Of a stretch of 64,000 nt of DNA, positions 43,270 to 51,738 are shown piece by piece. Positions within the stretch are counted from its first letter, which is position 1. Each line of letters opens with the position of its first letter. The position numbers and the translations under genes are program-made. The notes under the pieces were generated by a model, which ran no database searches, was not told where the DNA came from, and was given only the letters and a program-made list of their open reading frames with translations. Source of the DNA: Mycobacterium sp. Root265 (GTDB lineage Bacteria > Actinomycetota > Actinomycetes > Mycobacteriales > Mycobacteriaceae); contig NZ_LMJA01000003.1 in the NCBI RefSeq assembly GCF_001428895.1, positions 63,560 to 127,559 on the forward strand. Reading direction: 5' to 3'.

Positions 43270-44709
43270 TCAGCCCGCGGGCACCCAGTTTCCGTGGAAG
43301 CCGGCGGGCACCCGGTGCGGCAGTTTGACCGCGGCCATCGGTTCCAGCGTCCGGGCATCCACGATCGCCAGCTCACTGCGGTCGGTCGGCCGGTCGTAGA
43401 CGTAGCCCATCAGCACGCCGTCATCCTCGTCGGCATCCGGAGCGGCCGGGTGAAAGACGAACTCCCCCAGCGACTTGTCCACGCCGAAGGACCGTGCCTG
43501 GCTGCTCCCGCCGACGAAGTCGTGCTTGAGCAGCGTGCCGGTCCCACCGGTACCCTCGCCGACCGCGGGCGCGTAACCGTAGCGGTGCCGCTTACCGACG
43601 AGCCGCTCATCGACGCGCGGGAACTCCTGTCCGCGATCGTCGATCCGCGACTCACGCACCTTGCCGTCGGCGAGGTCTACCGTCCAGCGATCCAGCGTCG
43701 GCAGACCCTCGTTCGGCCCGAGGTGGTCGGTGTCGAACATCTTCGGGTGCCGGATCACGTCGAGCACAACCGTCTCGCCGTCGTCGTAGGCGTTCATCGG
43801 GTGAAAGACGTAGCAAGGCTCCACGTCGAACCAGCGCACGTCGGCGCTGCCGCCGTCCCGCGGCATCACCCCGACCCGGGCGGGGTAGCGCGGGTTCCAC
43901 GAGTAGGGGAACCGGCGGTCGGCGCTCATCCCGGACGGTGTCCTCGCGCTGATCGGGTCGGGGATGCGGACGCGACCGATCAACGCGGACAACAGGAGCC
44001 GCGCCGGCAGCCGAAGCCCGCGGGGCACCGTCATCTCCGCGGCCTGGCGGCCGTCGAAGGTGACCGGTAGGTCGTAGAAGACGACGTGTCGCTCCGTCAG
44101 CGAGAAGTCGTGCATCATCGGGCTGCCCGTGACCTCGATGTCGACGGTGCGTCGCGCCCGGCCGTCGACGCCGATCACCGAGTACTGCACGGTGTTACCG
44201 CGATACATGTTGTAGGACACCGCATGTAGTTCACCGGTGTCCGGGTCGCGCTTCGGGTGTGCGGTGTAGCCACCCGTGATCGTGCCGTCGAAGTCGCAGG
44301 GTCCCACCGTGTCGAGCTCATCGGTCAGCTCGTAGTTCGCGACGCCGCCCTCGACCAGTGCCACCGTCTTGCCGGCATGTCCGATCACGTTGGTGTTGGC
44401 ACCGAGCGCGGAGATCCCGGTGTGCCCGGTGCGCCGCTCCTCACCGAGCATGCGGGCTACGTGCGGGCTGCGGACCCACCGGTTCCGGTACCACTCGGCC
44501 TTGCCGTCGCGGATACGCAGACCGTGCACCATGCCGTCGCCGATGAACCAGTGGTATAGCTCGGGATCGATCTCCCCGATCGGGTTCGGGCCGTTTCGCA
44601 GGTAGCGGCCGTCCAAGAAGTCGGGGATCGTGCCGGACACGTCGAGGTCGGTCAGCGTGACCTCCTCGTCGATCGGCGCGAACGGTCCCTCGAGGTAGCG
44701 GTTGGTCAT
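43270..44709 (-). CDS. Carotenoid oxygenase (carotenoid/stilbene cleavage dioxygenase)
   Basis: A 479-residue beta-propeller dioxygenase. The four iron-ligand histidines are visible in TAHPKRD, MMHDFSLTERH, YVFHPMNAY and PAGFHGNW. The N-terminal FLDGRYLRNGPNP signature is complete. It cleaves a conjugated double bond of carotenoids, apocarotenoids or stilbene-type phenolics with O2. No signal peptide. Divergent from a TetR gene across 66 bases holding two identical 13-base operators, so it is almost surely repressed by that regulator. Confidence 0.93.
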   Translation of the reverse strand: MTNRYLEGPFAPIDEEVTLTDLDVSGTIPDFLDGRYLRNGPNPIGEIDPELYHWFIGDGMVHGLRIRDGKAEWYRNRWVRSPHVARMLGEERRTGHTGISALGANTNVIGHAGKTVALVEGGVANYELTDELDTVGPCDFDGTITGGYTAHPKRDPDTGELHAVSYNMYRGNTVQYSVIGVDGRARRTVDIEVTGSPMMHDFSLTERHVVFYDLPVTFDGRQAAEMTVPRGLRLPARLLLSALIGRVRIPDPISARTPSGMSADRRFPYSWNPRYPARVGVMPRDGGSADVRWFDVEPCYVFHPMNAYDDGETVVLDVIRHPKMFDTDHLGPNEGLPTLDRWTVDLADGKVRESRIDDRGQEFPRVDERLVGKRHRYGYAPAVGEGTGGTGTLLKHDFVGGSSQARSFGVDKSLGEFVFHPAAPDADEDDGVLMGYVYDRPTDRSELAIVDARTLEPMAAVKLPHRVPAGFHGNWVPAG

Positions 44710-44721
44710 GTCAAGACCTCC

Positions 44722-44760
44722 ATAACAGCGTTATTGATTCCCCCGTTATAACAGCGTTAT
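44722..44760. promoter_or_regulatory. Twin operators for the TetR regulator
   Basis: ATAACAGCGTTAT, a dyad ATAAC-agc-GTTAT, occurs at 44722-44734 and again, identical, at 44748-44760. The copies are 26 bases apart, between the divergent carotenoid oxygenase and TetR genes. The first copy is 13 bases from the oxygenase start, the second 16 bases from the TetR start. Confidence 0.7.
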
Positions 44761-44775
44761 GGCAGGATCGCAAGA

Positions 44776-45438
44776 GTGAGTGATGTCAGGGAACGGTTGA
44801 TCGAGGGCGGTATGCGAATACTCGAGCGCGACGGGTTGCAGGCACTGAGCGTCCGCAGCCTTGCCGCCGAGGTGGGAACCTCGACGATGGCCGTGTACAC
44901 CCACTTCGGCGGGATGACCGGCGTCATCGACGCGCTGGCCGACGAGGCGTTCGCGCGGTTCACCCGGGTCTTGACCGATGCCGAGCAGACCGACGATCCG
45001 GTCCGCGACTTCTTCGTCATGGGTGCGGCCTACCGAGCATTCGCTCTCGCGAACCCGCAGCGTTACCAGCTGATCTTCGGCACCACGTCTCCGGCGTCGG
45101 TGGTCGGTCAGCGCACCGACGTCACCAGCACCGGAAGTGCCAACGATCGTGCCGAGCAGGCGGAATCCTTTGAGGCACTGCGACATGCCGTTCGCCGGAT
45201 GATCGCATCGGGCCGCATCCGCGACGACGGTGAACTGAATGTCGCGGGCCGGCTCTGGAGCCTCGTTCACGGCGCGGTGATGCTCGAGCTGGCCGGCTTC
45301 TTCGGTCACGAGGGCCACGGCCTCACGCATGTCCTCGCACCGTTGACGGTCGATTGCGTCGTCGGGATGGGCGACGCACGGGCCGACACGGTCCAGTCAC
45401 TTGCCTCGGCAGGCGAGGTGCTCGCCCGCTCGCGCTGA
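44776..45438 (+). CDS. TetR-family regulator of the carotenoid oxygenase
   Basis: A 220-residue TetR regulator. The helix-turn-helix (about 5-50) is DGLQALSVRSLAAEVGTSTM, then AVYTHFGGMTGVIDALADEA. The C-terminal domain has FALANPQRYQLIFGT, the TetR_C_13 (WHG)-type segment common in mycobacteria. GTG start at 44776. It shares an intergenic region with the carotenoid oxygenase and two identical dyads lie between, so autorepression plus control of the oxygenase is likely; the ligand may be an apocarotenoid or aromatic. Confidence 0.92.
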   Translation: MSDVRERLIEGGMRILERDGLQALSVRSLAAEVGTSTMAVYTHFGGMTGVIDALADEAFARFTRVLTDAEQTDDPVRDFFVMGAAYRAFALANPQRYQLIFGTTSPASVVGQRTDVTSTGSANDRAEQAESFEALRHAVRRMIASGRIRDDGELNVAGRLWSLVHGAVMLELAGFFGHEGHGLTHVLAPLTVDCVVGMGDARADTVQSLASAGEVLARSR

Positions 45439-45443
45439 CGCGT

Positions 45444-45467
45444 CGCACCGCCGCCTCCGGCGGTGCG
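45444..45467. terminator. Bidirectional stem-loop terminator between convergent genes
   Basis: Perfect arms CGCACCGCCG (45444-45453) and CGGCGGTGCG (45458-45467) with a 4-base loop, between the TetR stop (45438) and the SRPBCC stop (45475). There is no T-run, as in many mycobacterial terminators. Confidence 0.6.
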
Positions 45468-45474
45468 GCGCCAA

Positions 45475-45915
45475 CTAGGCGAAGTACCTTCGGATCCCGG
45501 CCAGCATCGCGGCGTGCGCGGCGACCGCCTGCCGCGCGGTGTACCCGGTCAGCGGCCACGGCGCGCTGATGCTCAGCCGCTCGGTCAACCGGGTGCCCTC
45601 GTCGACCTCGTCGAAAGACACCCTGCCGCGCAACCGCACCCGCGGAAACTGCCGAGCCTCGGTCCAGACCTCGCCCACGACCGGCACATGCAACGTCGCG
45701 GTATAGGTGACCGGTAAGCTGCTGCGGCCGAATGGGATTCGGTCCTGCACCCGATAATCCGACACATAGCCGTCGGGTCCGACGGTGCGCGCGGTGCGCT
45801 GCACGGCGACGATCAGCGGGTGCAGCGCACGGAGGTTGTCGAGGTCGACGTAGAAGTCGCGGACGACGTCCGGCGCGGCCGGAATGACCTCACTGATCGT
45901 GCGCTGAGCACTCAC
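45475..45915 (-). CDS. SRPBCC (polyketide cyclase/START-like) family protein
   Basis: A 146-residue SRPBCC protein. The start VIPAAPDVVRDFYVDLDNLR and the end WPLTGYTARQAVAAHAAMLA fit the helix-grip fold with its C-terminal helix. Such proteins bind hydrophobic ligands or act as cyclases. The GTG at 45915 overlaps the methyltransferase stop (GTGA), so the two are coupled. Function unknown. Confidence 0.85.
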   Translation of the reverse strand: MSAQRTISEVIPAAPDVVRDFYVDLDNLRALHPLIVAVQRTARTVGPDGYVSDYRVQDRIPFGRSSLPVTYTATLHVPVVGEVWTEARQFPRVRLRGRVSFDEVDEGTRLTERLSISAPWPLTGYTARQAVAAHAAMLAGIRRYFA

Positions 45916-46829
45916 CCGAGTGTGGCGCTGACGTAGACGACGTCACCGAACGACGACAAGCCCTCGGCCGACGGCGGCAGCCCGTAGTCGGCGAACAGTT
46001 CCGAGCCTTTTCGCAGCGCAGTTGCCCAGCCCCGGCCGGCCAGGTAGCTGGCCGCCTCGGTCCGCTCACCGGCGTAGAACAGTTCCGCCACGTCCACCTC
46101 GTCCCCGAGGTCCATGCCCTTGGCCTGCCATTCCTGCTGGGTGGCGCGCATACGTTCGCTCATCTCCTGCAGATCCTCGACGCTGACCGTCGGGGTGTTC
46201 TCGGTGGCGATCATGCTGCCGGGGGCACTCAGCTCGGTGATGTTGTCCAGCAGGCGATCCTGCGCCTCGGGCGGAAGGTAGATGAGCAGGCCCTCGGCCA
46301 GCCAGGCCGTCGGCCGGTCGGTCGCGTAGCCGGCGGCACGCAGCGCGGCGGGCCAGTCATCACGCAGGTCGACGGCGATCGGGCGGTGCTCGGCGCCGGG
46401 CACCGCGCCCAGGTCGGCGAGCGTACGCGTCTTGAACGTGATGACATCGGTCTGATCCAGTTCGTAGACCGTCGCATCAGCAGGCCAGGGCAGCCGGTAG
46501 GCGCGAGCATCCAGACCGGAGGCAAGGATCACGAACTGGCGGATGCCGGCCGCCAGTGCCCCGGTGACGAATTCGTCGAACCAGCGGGTGCGGGCCGCGA
46601 TGCCGTCGGCCATGCGTACCGCGTCGGCGGGAACCTCGTCACCGGATTCACCGCGGGCGTGTCGGATGTAGGTGGGCACGCCCACCGCCGACACCAGCGC
46701 TTCGGCGTACGGGTCGTTCACTCCCGCCGTGCCGGACCGGGTCGCGATGGCCCGCTGCATGGCCACCACGGTGGCCGTCACGCCAACGCTCGAGGCCAGA
46801 TCCCAGGTGTCGTTGTCCGTTCGTCCCAT
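45912..46829 (-). CDS. SAM-dependent methyltransferase, TIGR00027 family
   Basis: A 305-residue methyltransferase of the mycobacterial leucine-carboxyl-methyltransferase-like group. Signatures are MQRAIATRS, NDPYAEAL, RTRWFDEF, QFVILASGLDARAYRLPWP (SAM loop) and WLAEGLLIYLPPEAQDRLLD. The family is greatly expanded in mycobacteria and its substrates are mostly unknown. A -10-like TAGACT lies eight bases before the ATG on the minus strand. Coupled to the SRPBCC gene; a pair for modifying a hydrophobic acid is conceivable but not shown. Confidence 0.93.
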   Translation of the reverse strand: MGRTDNDTWDLASSVGVTATVVAMQRAIATRSGTAGVNDPYAEALVSAVGVPTYIRHARGESGDEVPADAVRMADGIAARTRWFDEFVTGALAAGIRQFVILASGLDARAYRLPWPADATVYELDQTDVITFKTRTLADLGAVPGAEHRPIAVDLRDDWPAALRAAGYATDRPTAWLAEGLLIYLPPEAQDRLLDNITELSAPGSMIATENTPTVSVEDLQEMSERMRATQQEWQAKGMDLGDEVDVAELFYAGERTEAASYLAGRGWATALRKGSELFADYGLPPSAEGLSSFGDVVYVSATLG

Positions 46830-46855
46830 AGTTAGACAGTCTACGCTTCATCGCG

Positions 46856-47464
46856 TCACGCCTCGGGCGGGCCGACACTGGACATCACCAACTGCAGGAA
46901 GGTCCGGTACAGATCCTCGCCGTCGAGGTGACTGGCCAGCGTGACACCGTCGTTGGTGGCCAGCAGTACCCGGGCCAGCGGCTCGGCCGGAATCTTCAAC
47001 GAGCCGCCCAGTCGCGCAACGCCTTTGGAGATGTACTCGGCCAGTGAGCGCACCGTCTCGCGACGCTGCACGGCCACTCGATCGCGCGCGGCGGGGTTGC
47101 GCAGCAAGAACAGGGTGAACTCGTGGTTCAGCGCGGCGGCCTGTTGTGCGTCGGTGGCACCGCTGAGCACCCGCCAACGTTCGGCGAAGCCTTCCACATC
47201 GATATCGGCGAACCGGTCGAAGGATTCCATCACATCGGCGAACCCGTCGAGGAAGCGCTGGCGGTGCCGCTCGATCACCGCGAGGAACAGTTCGTCCTTG
47301 CCGCCGAACTGCGCATAGATCGCACCGCGGGTGTAGCCGGCCGCCTCGGCGATGTCCTCCAGCGAACCCGCGTACCCACGGCCGGCGAAGATCTTCTCGG
47401 CCGCATCGAGCAGCACCGTGCGGGTCTGCTCCATGCGCCGCTCTCTGGTCCAGCGCTCGGTCAT
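46856..47464 (-). CDS. TetR-family regulator divergent from the Rieske oxygenase operon
   Basis: A 202-residue TetR regulator. The helix-turn-helix (about 12-55) has FAGRGYAGSLEDIAEAAGYT and RGAIYAQFGGKDELFLAVIE. The C-terminal domain is of the TetR_C_39-like AcrR type. The start is the ATG at 47464 (MTERWTRERR). It lies divergent to the Rieske operon; the 138-base gap has a promoter-overlapping dyad. It most likely represses that operon and responds to its substrate. Confidence 0.92.
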   Translation of the reverse strand: MTERWTRERRMEQTRTVLLDAAEKIFAGRGYAGSLEDIAEAAGYTRGAIYAQFGGKDELFLAVIERHRQRFLDGFADVMESFDRFADIDVEGFAERWRVLSGATDAQQAAALNHEFTLFLLRNPAARDRVAVQRRETVRSLAEYISKGVARLGGSLKIPAEPLARVLLATNDGVTLASHLDGEDLYRTFLQLVMSSVGPPEA

Positions 47465-47493
47465 CGCCCCATTCTCGCAAACATCAATCTCAA

Positions 47494-47529
47494 ATACACC
47501 CTTGTATCTGAAATTCATCTCTGTATTAT
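47494..47529 (+). promoter_or_regulatory. Promoter and overlapping dyad of the Rieske oxygenase operon
   Basis: TTGTAT (47502-47507) and TATTAT (47524-47529) are 16 bases apart and make a good SigA-type promoter. The -35 lies in the dyad ATACA-ccct-TGTAT (47494-47507), so a repressor there would block transcription. A second small dyad, GTGAC-tgcc-GTCAC, is at 47531-47544, near the expected start point. Confidence 0.55.
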
Positions 47530-47602
47530 CGTGACTGCCGTCACAGCCCCGACGCCGCCGTCGCGTCTTCCGCGAACACCCGCCCGCAGAAGGGAACCCT
47601 CG

Positions 47603-48958
47603 ATGTCCATCGATTCCGCACAAACCGCCCGCCCAGGTGAATGGGTCGACTCCGACGGCCTGAGCCCCGACGATGCGAGCGCGCTGTTCCGTATGCAGAT
47701 CCCGACCGACCGCTACACCTCGAAGGACTTCGTGAACCGGGAGCGCGAGGCCATCTGGATGCGGGTCTGGCAGATCGTCGGCCGCGTCGACGAGCTGGAG
47801 AAGACCGGGGACTTCAAGGAGTACCGCATCTTCGACCAGTCCTTTGTGGTGATGCGCGGAAATGACGGCGCGCTACGGGGATTCGTCAACGCCTGTCGGC
47901 ACCGCGGGAACCCGCTGTTCAGCGGACAGGGACACGCGAAACAACGCATCGTCTGCCAGTACCATCTGTGGTCCTACGACCAGCAGGGAAAGCTGCGCGG
48001 CTGTTCCAAACCCGAGATCGACAAGGACGACTACGGCCTGCTGGAGGTCCCGGTGGACACCTTTGCCGGTTTCGTCTTCCTCAACCCCGACCCCAACGCG
48101 GCGCCGCTGCGAGATTTCTTGGGCGAGGACGTCATCCGCATCCTGGAGCCCTACCACCTCGACCAGATGACCACCGTGCTCAACGTGCGGGAGGCCCTGG
48201 ACTGCAACTGGAAGGTGGTGATGGACGCCTTCGAGGAGGGTTACCACGTCTCCGGGATCCACCCACAGCTGCTGCGGGTCCTGGTCATCGACCCCAGCAA
48301 GGTGAAGTACCGCTTCCTGGACAAACACAGCATCGCCGTCGCCCCGTTCGAGGTCGCCCACGTCGAGGGCATGGGACCGGAGAAGCAGGTCGAGGGCATC
48401 ATGGAGCTCCCCGAAACCTTCCCGGGAGTGGTGCGGGTGCTCCCCCGGTTCACCGAACTGGTCGACGAAAACCGCACCGCCGACGGCACTCTGGTGTTCC
48501 CCGAGGATGTCACCGGACGCACCCTGCTACAGCAGGCCACCCGCGACACCCTGTCCCGCGACGGACTCGACGTGGACGGACTGACCGACGCACAGATGAG
48601 CGACAACCACGGCTGGGTGCTGTTCCCGAACTTCTTCATGACCATCCGGGCCGGTGAGGCGACCATCATCATGTCCACCCCGCACCCCGACGGCGACCCG
48701 AACCGCTGCATCTGGCACATCACCAGCTTCATGTGGCTGCCCGAGGAGCACCGCAAGGCGTTCGCGGCGGACCTCATCGATGTCCAGGAACCGGGCAGCT
48801 TCAAGTATTTCGAAGCGCTGCAACAGGATTACGAACAGATGCCCCGCCAGCAGATGGGCCTGCGCAACGCCCGCCTGGACCATATGGCGCTGGTCAACGA
48901 GGAAGTGGTCATCGCGCACTATCACTCCGTCATCGACCGCTACCTGGCGGCCGTCTGA
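47603..48958 (+). CDS. Rieske non-heme iron oxygenase, large (alpha) subunit
   Basis: A 451-residue ring-hydroxylating-type oxygenase. The Rieske cluster ligands are Cys98-x-His100 (ACRHRGN) and Cys118-x2-His121 (VCQYHLWSY). The mononuclear iron site is FEEGYHVSGIHPQ with His215 and His220. The catalytic C-terminal domain ends HYHSVIDRYLAAV. AGAAGGG precedes the ATG at 47603. It needs electrons from a ferredoxin/reductase not encoded nearby. First gene of a five-gene operon; its stop overlaps the next start (TGATG). An aromatic or polycyclic (possibly steroid-like) substrate is likely. Confidence 0.95.
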   Translation: MSIDSAQTARPGEWVDSDGLSPDDASALFRMQIPTDRYTSKDFVNREREAIWMRVWQIVGRVDELEKTGDFKEYRIFDQSFVVMRGNDGALRGFVNACRHRGNPLFSGQGHAKQRIVCQYHLWSYDQQGKLRGCSKPEIDKDDYGLLEVPVDTFAGFVFLNPDPNAAPLRDFLGEDVIRILEPYHLDQMTTVLNVREALDCNWKVVMDAFEEGYHVSGIHPQLLRVLVIDPSKVKYRFLDKHSIAVAPFEVAHVEGMGPEKQVEGIMELPETFPGVVRVLPRFTELVDENRTADGTLVFPEDVTGRTLLQQATRDTLSRDGLDVDGLTDAQMSDNHGWVLFPNFFMTIRAGEATIIMSTPHPDGDPNRCIWHITSFMWLPEEHRKAFAADLIDVQEPGSFKYFEALQQDYEQMPRQQMGLRNARLDHMALVNEEVVIAHYHSVIDRYLAAV

Positions 48959-49380
48959 TGCCCGAACTCGCCGAGCTCCTCACCCGGCACACCGGGCGCA
49001 GCCGCACCGTGCTGGAATACGCCGCCACCACCGGCCGCCTCGTGGGTGAGGCAAAGACGCCGGGTTTCACCGAGACCGGCTGGGCACCGTTGGCCGACCT
49101 GGTCGACACCGAGAACTTCCTGCGCGTCGGTGCTTTCAAGGAGGAGATGGACTGGGCCGGCTACACCGCCTTCCTCACCGGCTGGGCGACCACCTCCGAA
49201 TGGGAGTGCACGTTCAAACGCATCACCGAACACGACGACCTGGTGTTCCTGGAACTCGAAGAGCGCAGTGTCGTCGGCGATTTCCGTAGCGTGGTGAATT
49301 CGCTGTCGGTCTATCAGTTCAGCGATGACGGCCGGATCCGCCGTCTCGACCTGTACCTGCAGATGGCGCTGCCTTCGTGA
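48958..49380 (+). CDS. SnoaL-like (NTF2-fold) protein
   Basis: A 140-residue protein. The second half, ECTFKRITEHDDLVFLELEE followed by VNSLSVYQFSDDGRIRRLDL, has the last strands of an NTF2-like fold. Such small proteins act as cyclases, isomerases, hydratases or as beta subunits of oxygenases. The beta subunits of Rieske dioxygenases share this fold, but their length is usually 160-190. The ATG at 48958 overlaps the Rieske stop, so the gene is translationally coupled. Confidence 0.82.
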   Translation: MPELAELLTRHTGRSRTVLEYAATTGRLVGEAKTPGFTETGWAPLADLVDTENFLRVGAFKEEMDWAGYTAFLTGWATTSEWECTFKRITEHDDLVFLELEERSVVGDFRSVVNSLSVYQFSDDGRIRRLDLYLQMALPS

Positions 49381-49997
49381 CCGAGACACCGCGTATGGCG
49401 CCGCTGGCCCCCGATCAATGGGGCGACCCCGAATACGCCGCGTTCGGCGCGCTGCTCGGCTTGCCCGCCGACAAGGTGCCCAGGGCAGGTTCCGGAGAGC
49501 CCTACGACCCGCTGAACTTCGACATCATCGGGATGCTGGCCCGCCACCCCGAGATGGCCCGGTTGTTCCTGCAGTTCAACGGTTTCCTGCTGCAGCGCGG
49601 AGAACTGCCGGCACGGCTGCGTGAACTGATCATCCTGCGGGTCGCGCACCGGCACCGCTCGGCGTTCGAATGGGGCCAGCACGTCAGGTTGGGTGCCGCC
49701 GTCGGGATCACCGACGACGATGTCAGCGCACTGGCCGAGGGCAATGACGGGTTCGACGGCACAGACCGACTGGTGCTCGACGCCGTCGACGAGGTGATCG
49801 CCGACGGGAAGGCGCACTGGCCGACCTGGCAGCGGCTCGTCGGCGAACTGGGCGAACACGCCGCGATGGAGGTCATCTTCCTGATCGGCACCTACACCCT
49901 GACCGCGATGGCCTTCGGTACCTGGGGCTTACAAGCCAAACCGGGCAGCGCACCGCTGCCGACGGACTCGACCACGACAGAGGAGCAAGCGCAGTGA
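49377..49997 (+). CDS. Carboxymuconolactone decarboxylase / AhpD-like family protein
   Basis: A 206-residue protein of the CMD family. The core is LPARLRELIILRVAHRHRSA, then FEWGQHVRLG, with the His of the EWxxH motif. The redox Cys pair of AhpD (ExxxCxxC) is absent, so it is closer to carboxymuconolactone decarboxylases. A gamma-lactone decarboxylation or isomerisation is inferred. The GTG overlaps the previous stop (GTGA, 49377-49380) and its own stop overlaps the next start. Confidence 0.88.
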   Translation: MTETPRMAPLAPDQWGDPEYAAFGALLGLPADKVPRAGSGEPYDPLNFDIIGMLARHPEMARLFLQFNGFLLQRGELPARLRELIILRVAHRHRSAFEWGQHVRLGAAVGITDDDVSALAEGNDGFDGTDRLVLDAVDEVIADGKAHWPTWQRLVGELGEHAAMEVIFLIGTYTLTAMAFGTWGLQAKPGSAPLPTDSTTTEEQAQ

Positions 49998-50518
49998 ACC
50001 TGGAAGAGCGTATCGCCAAGCACCGCCGGATGGCCGAGAGCTACCGCGACAAGTACGTGCTGCAGAAGGTCGCCGACGGCGAGAGCTATGACGAGTGGGA
50101 GTTCACCGACGATGCGGTCTACACCTCCCCCTACTTCGTCGCCGACCAGGAACTGGTGCTCAAAGATGTGGCGACACACTGGGATACCGCGGCCACCGTG
50201 GAAGCCAAGGCCTACGGCATCACCTTCCCGGACTGGAAGCCCGTCGACTACAAGGTCTGGCCCGCCGAGAACGGCTTCGTGATGCGCTACCGCTGGCAGG
50301 GCACGAACGTCAACGACGGCAAGGTGATGGGCTTCTACTCGATCAGTTTCGTCGACACCAACGACGACGCCCAGATCACCCACTGGTCCACCTACGTCAA
50401 CGACGAGGAATACGGCCCGTTCCTGGAGGCCGCCATCGGGGCGCGCGGACCGTTCCACGGGGATTCCTACATGCAGGCGCTGGCACAGCATTTCGAGAAA
50501 CACGGACTGAGCTTCTAG
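49994..50518 (+). CDS. SnoaL-like / dehydratase-type protein of unknown function
   Basis: A 174-residue protein without signal peptide. The segment ESYDEWEFTDDAVYTSPYFV, followed by WPAENGFVMRYRWQGTNVND and ITHWSTYVNDEEYGPFLEAA, is compatible with an NTF2-like fold, which is only inferred. It could be the small partner of the oxygenase, or an isomerase. GTG start at 49994 with GAGGAG upstream and a GTGA overlap with the CMD-like gene. Seven bases before the P450 gene. Confidence 0.75.
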   Translation: MNLEERIAKHRRMAESYRDKYVLQKVADGESYDEWEFTDDAVYTSPYFVADQELVLKDVATHWDTAATVEAKAYGITFPDWKPVDYKVWPAENGFVMRYRWQGTNVNDGKVMGFYSISFVDTNDDAQITHWSTYVNDEEYGPFLEAAIGARGPFHGDSYMQALAQHFEKHGLSF

Positions 50519-50525
50519 GGAGCCG

Positions 50526-51731
50526 ATGATGACGACCAGCGCCACCGACAAGGTGTATTACGACCCGTGGGATGCGGACCTGAATGCGAACCCGTACCCG
50601 ATGTTCAAGCGTTTCCGCGACGAAGCGCCGCTGTACCACAACGAGACCCACGACTTCTATGCCGTCAGCCGCTTCGAGGACGTGAACCGGGCGCTGGTGG
50701 ATCACGCCACGTTCAGCTCGGCACGCGGCGCGGTGCTGGAAATCATCAAGGCGGGCATCGAGATTCCGGCGGGCACCCTGATCTTCGAGGACCCGCCGAT
50801 CCACGATATCCACCGCAACCTGCTGTCGCGGGCCTTCACGCCCCGCAAGATCAACGCGCTGGAACCCAGGGTGCGCGAGTTCACCGCGCGGTGCCTGGAT
50901 CCGCTGGTCGGTGGCGACCGGTTCGATTTCGTCAAGGATCTCGGCGCCGTGATGCCGCTGCGCGTCGTCAGCGCGCTGTTCGGTATTCCGGAGGACTACC
51001 AGAATCGTGTGCTGGCCGACGGCGACAAGTATGTGCGCACCGAGCGCGGCGCCCAGATGACCGACAACCCCGACGGTCCGATCACCGACGGCGAGTTCTT
51101 CGCCGAGTTCGTCGACTGGCGGATCGCCCACCCGGCCGACGATCTCACCACCGAACTGCTGAACGCCGAGTTCACCGACGAGACGGGCACCACCCGCAAG
51201 CTGCGCCGCGAGGAGCTGCTGCTGTTCATGTCCGTTGTCGCGGTAGCCGGGTCGGAGACCACCACCCGCCTGATCGGCTGGGCGGGCAAGCTGCTGTCGG
51301 AACACCCCGATCAGCGCCGGAAGCTGGTCGCCGATCGATCGCTGGTACCCGGTGCGGTCGAGGAGGTCCTGCGGTTCGAGCCGCCGGCGCTGCAGGCCGC
51401 CCGCTACGTCACCCGCGATGCCGAATTCCAGGGCTCGACGGTGCCCGAGGGAAGCGCGATCATCCTGTTGATCGGTGCGGCCAACCGCGACGAGCGCCGG
51501 TTCGGGGAGGACGCGGAGCGGTTCGATGTCACCCGGTCACCACGCCAGCACCTGTCGTTCGGCGTCGGGGCGCACTACTGCCTGGGCAATGCCCTGGCGC
51601 GCATCGAGGGCCGGATTGCCTTGAACGAGATCATGAATCGTTTTCCCGACTGGGAGGTCGATCTCGATGCCGCGGTGTTCTCCTCGGCTTCGGTGGTCCG
51701 CGGCTGGGACAGCATGCCCGCGCGGGTCTGA
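50526..51731 (+). CDS. Cytochrome P450
   Basis: A 401-residue soluble P450. The I-helix reads VVAVAGSETTTRLIGW, the K-helix ExxR lies in EEVLRFEPPA, and the heme-binding loop is HLSFGVGAHYCLGNALARI with Cys352. All essential motifs are intact. The I-helix has Gly-Ser-Glu-Thr where many P450s have Ala-Gly-x-Asp/Glu-Thr, still a normal variant. It is the last gene of the Rieske operon; the ATG at 50526 is used (another follows at 50529). It gives the operon a second oxygenase, needing its own redox partners from elsewhere. Confidence 0.95.
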   Translation: MMTTSATDKVYYDPWDADLNANPYPMFKRFRDEAPLYHNETHDFYAVSRFEDVNRALVDHATFSSARGAVLEIIKAGIEIPAGTLIFEDPPIHDIHRNLLSRAFTPRKINALEPRVREFTARCLDPLVGGDRFDFVKDLGAVMPLRVVSALFGIPEDYQNRVLADGDKYVRTERGAQMTDNPDGPITDGEFFAEFVDWRIAHPADDLTTELLNAEFTDETGTTRKLRREELLLFMSVVAVAGSETTTRLIGWAGKLLSEHPDQRRKLVADRSLVPGAVEEVLRFEPPALQAARYVTRDAEFQGSTVPEGSAIILLIGAANRDERRFGEDAERFDVTRSPRQHLSFGVGAHYCLGNALARIEGRIALNEIMNRFPDWEVDLDAAVFSSASVVRGWDSMPARV

Positions 51732-51738
51732 CCTGTTG

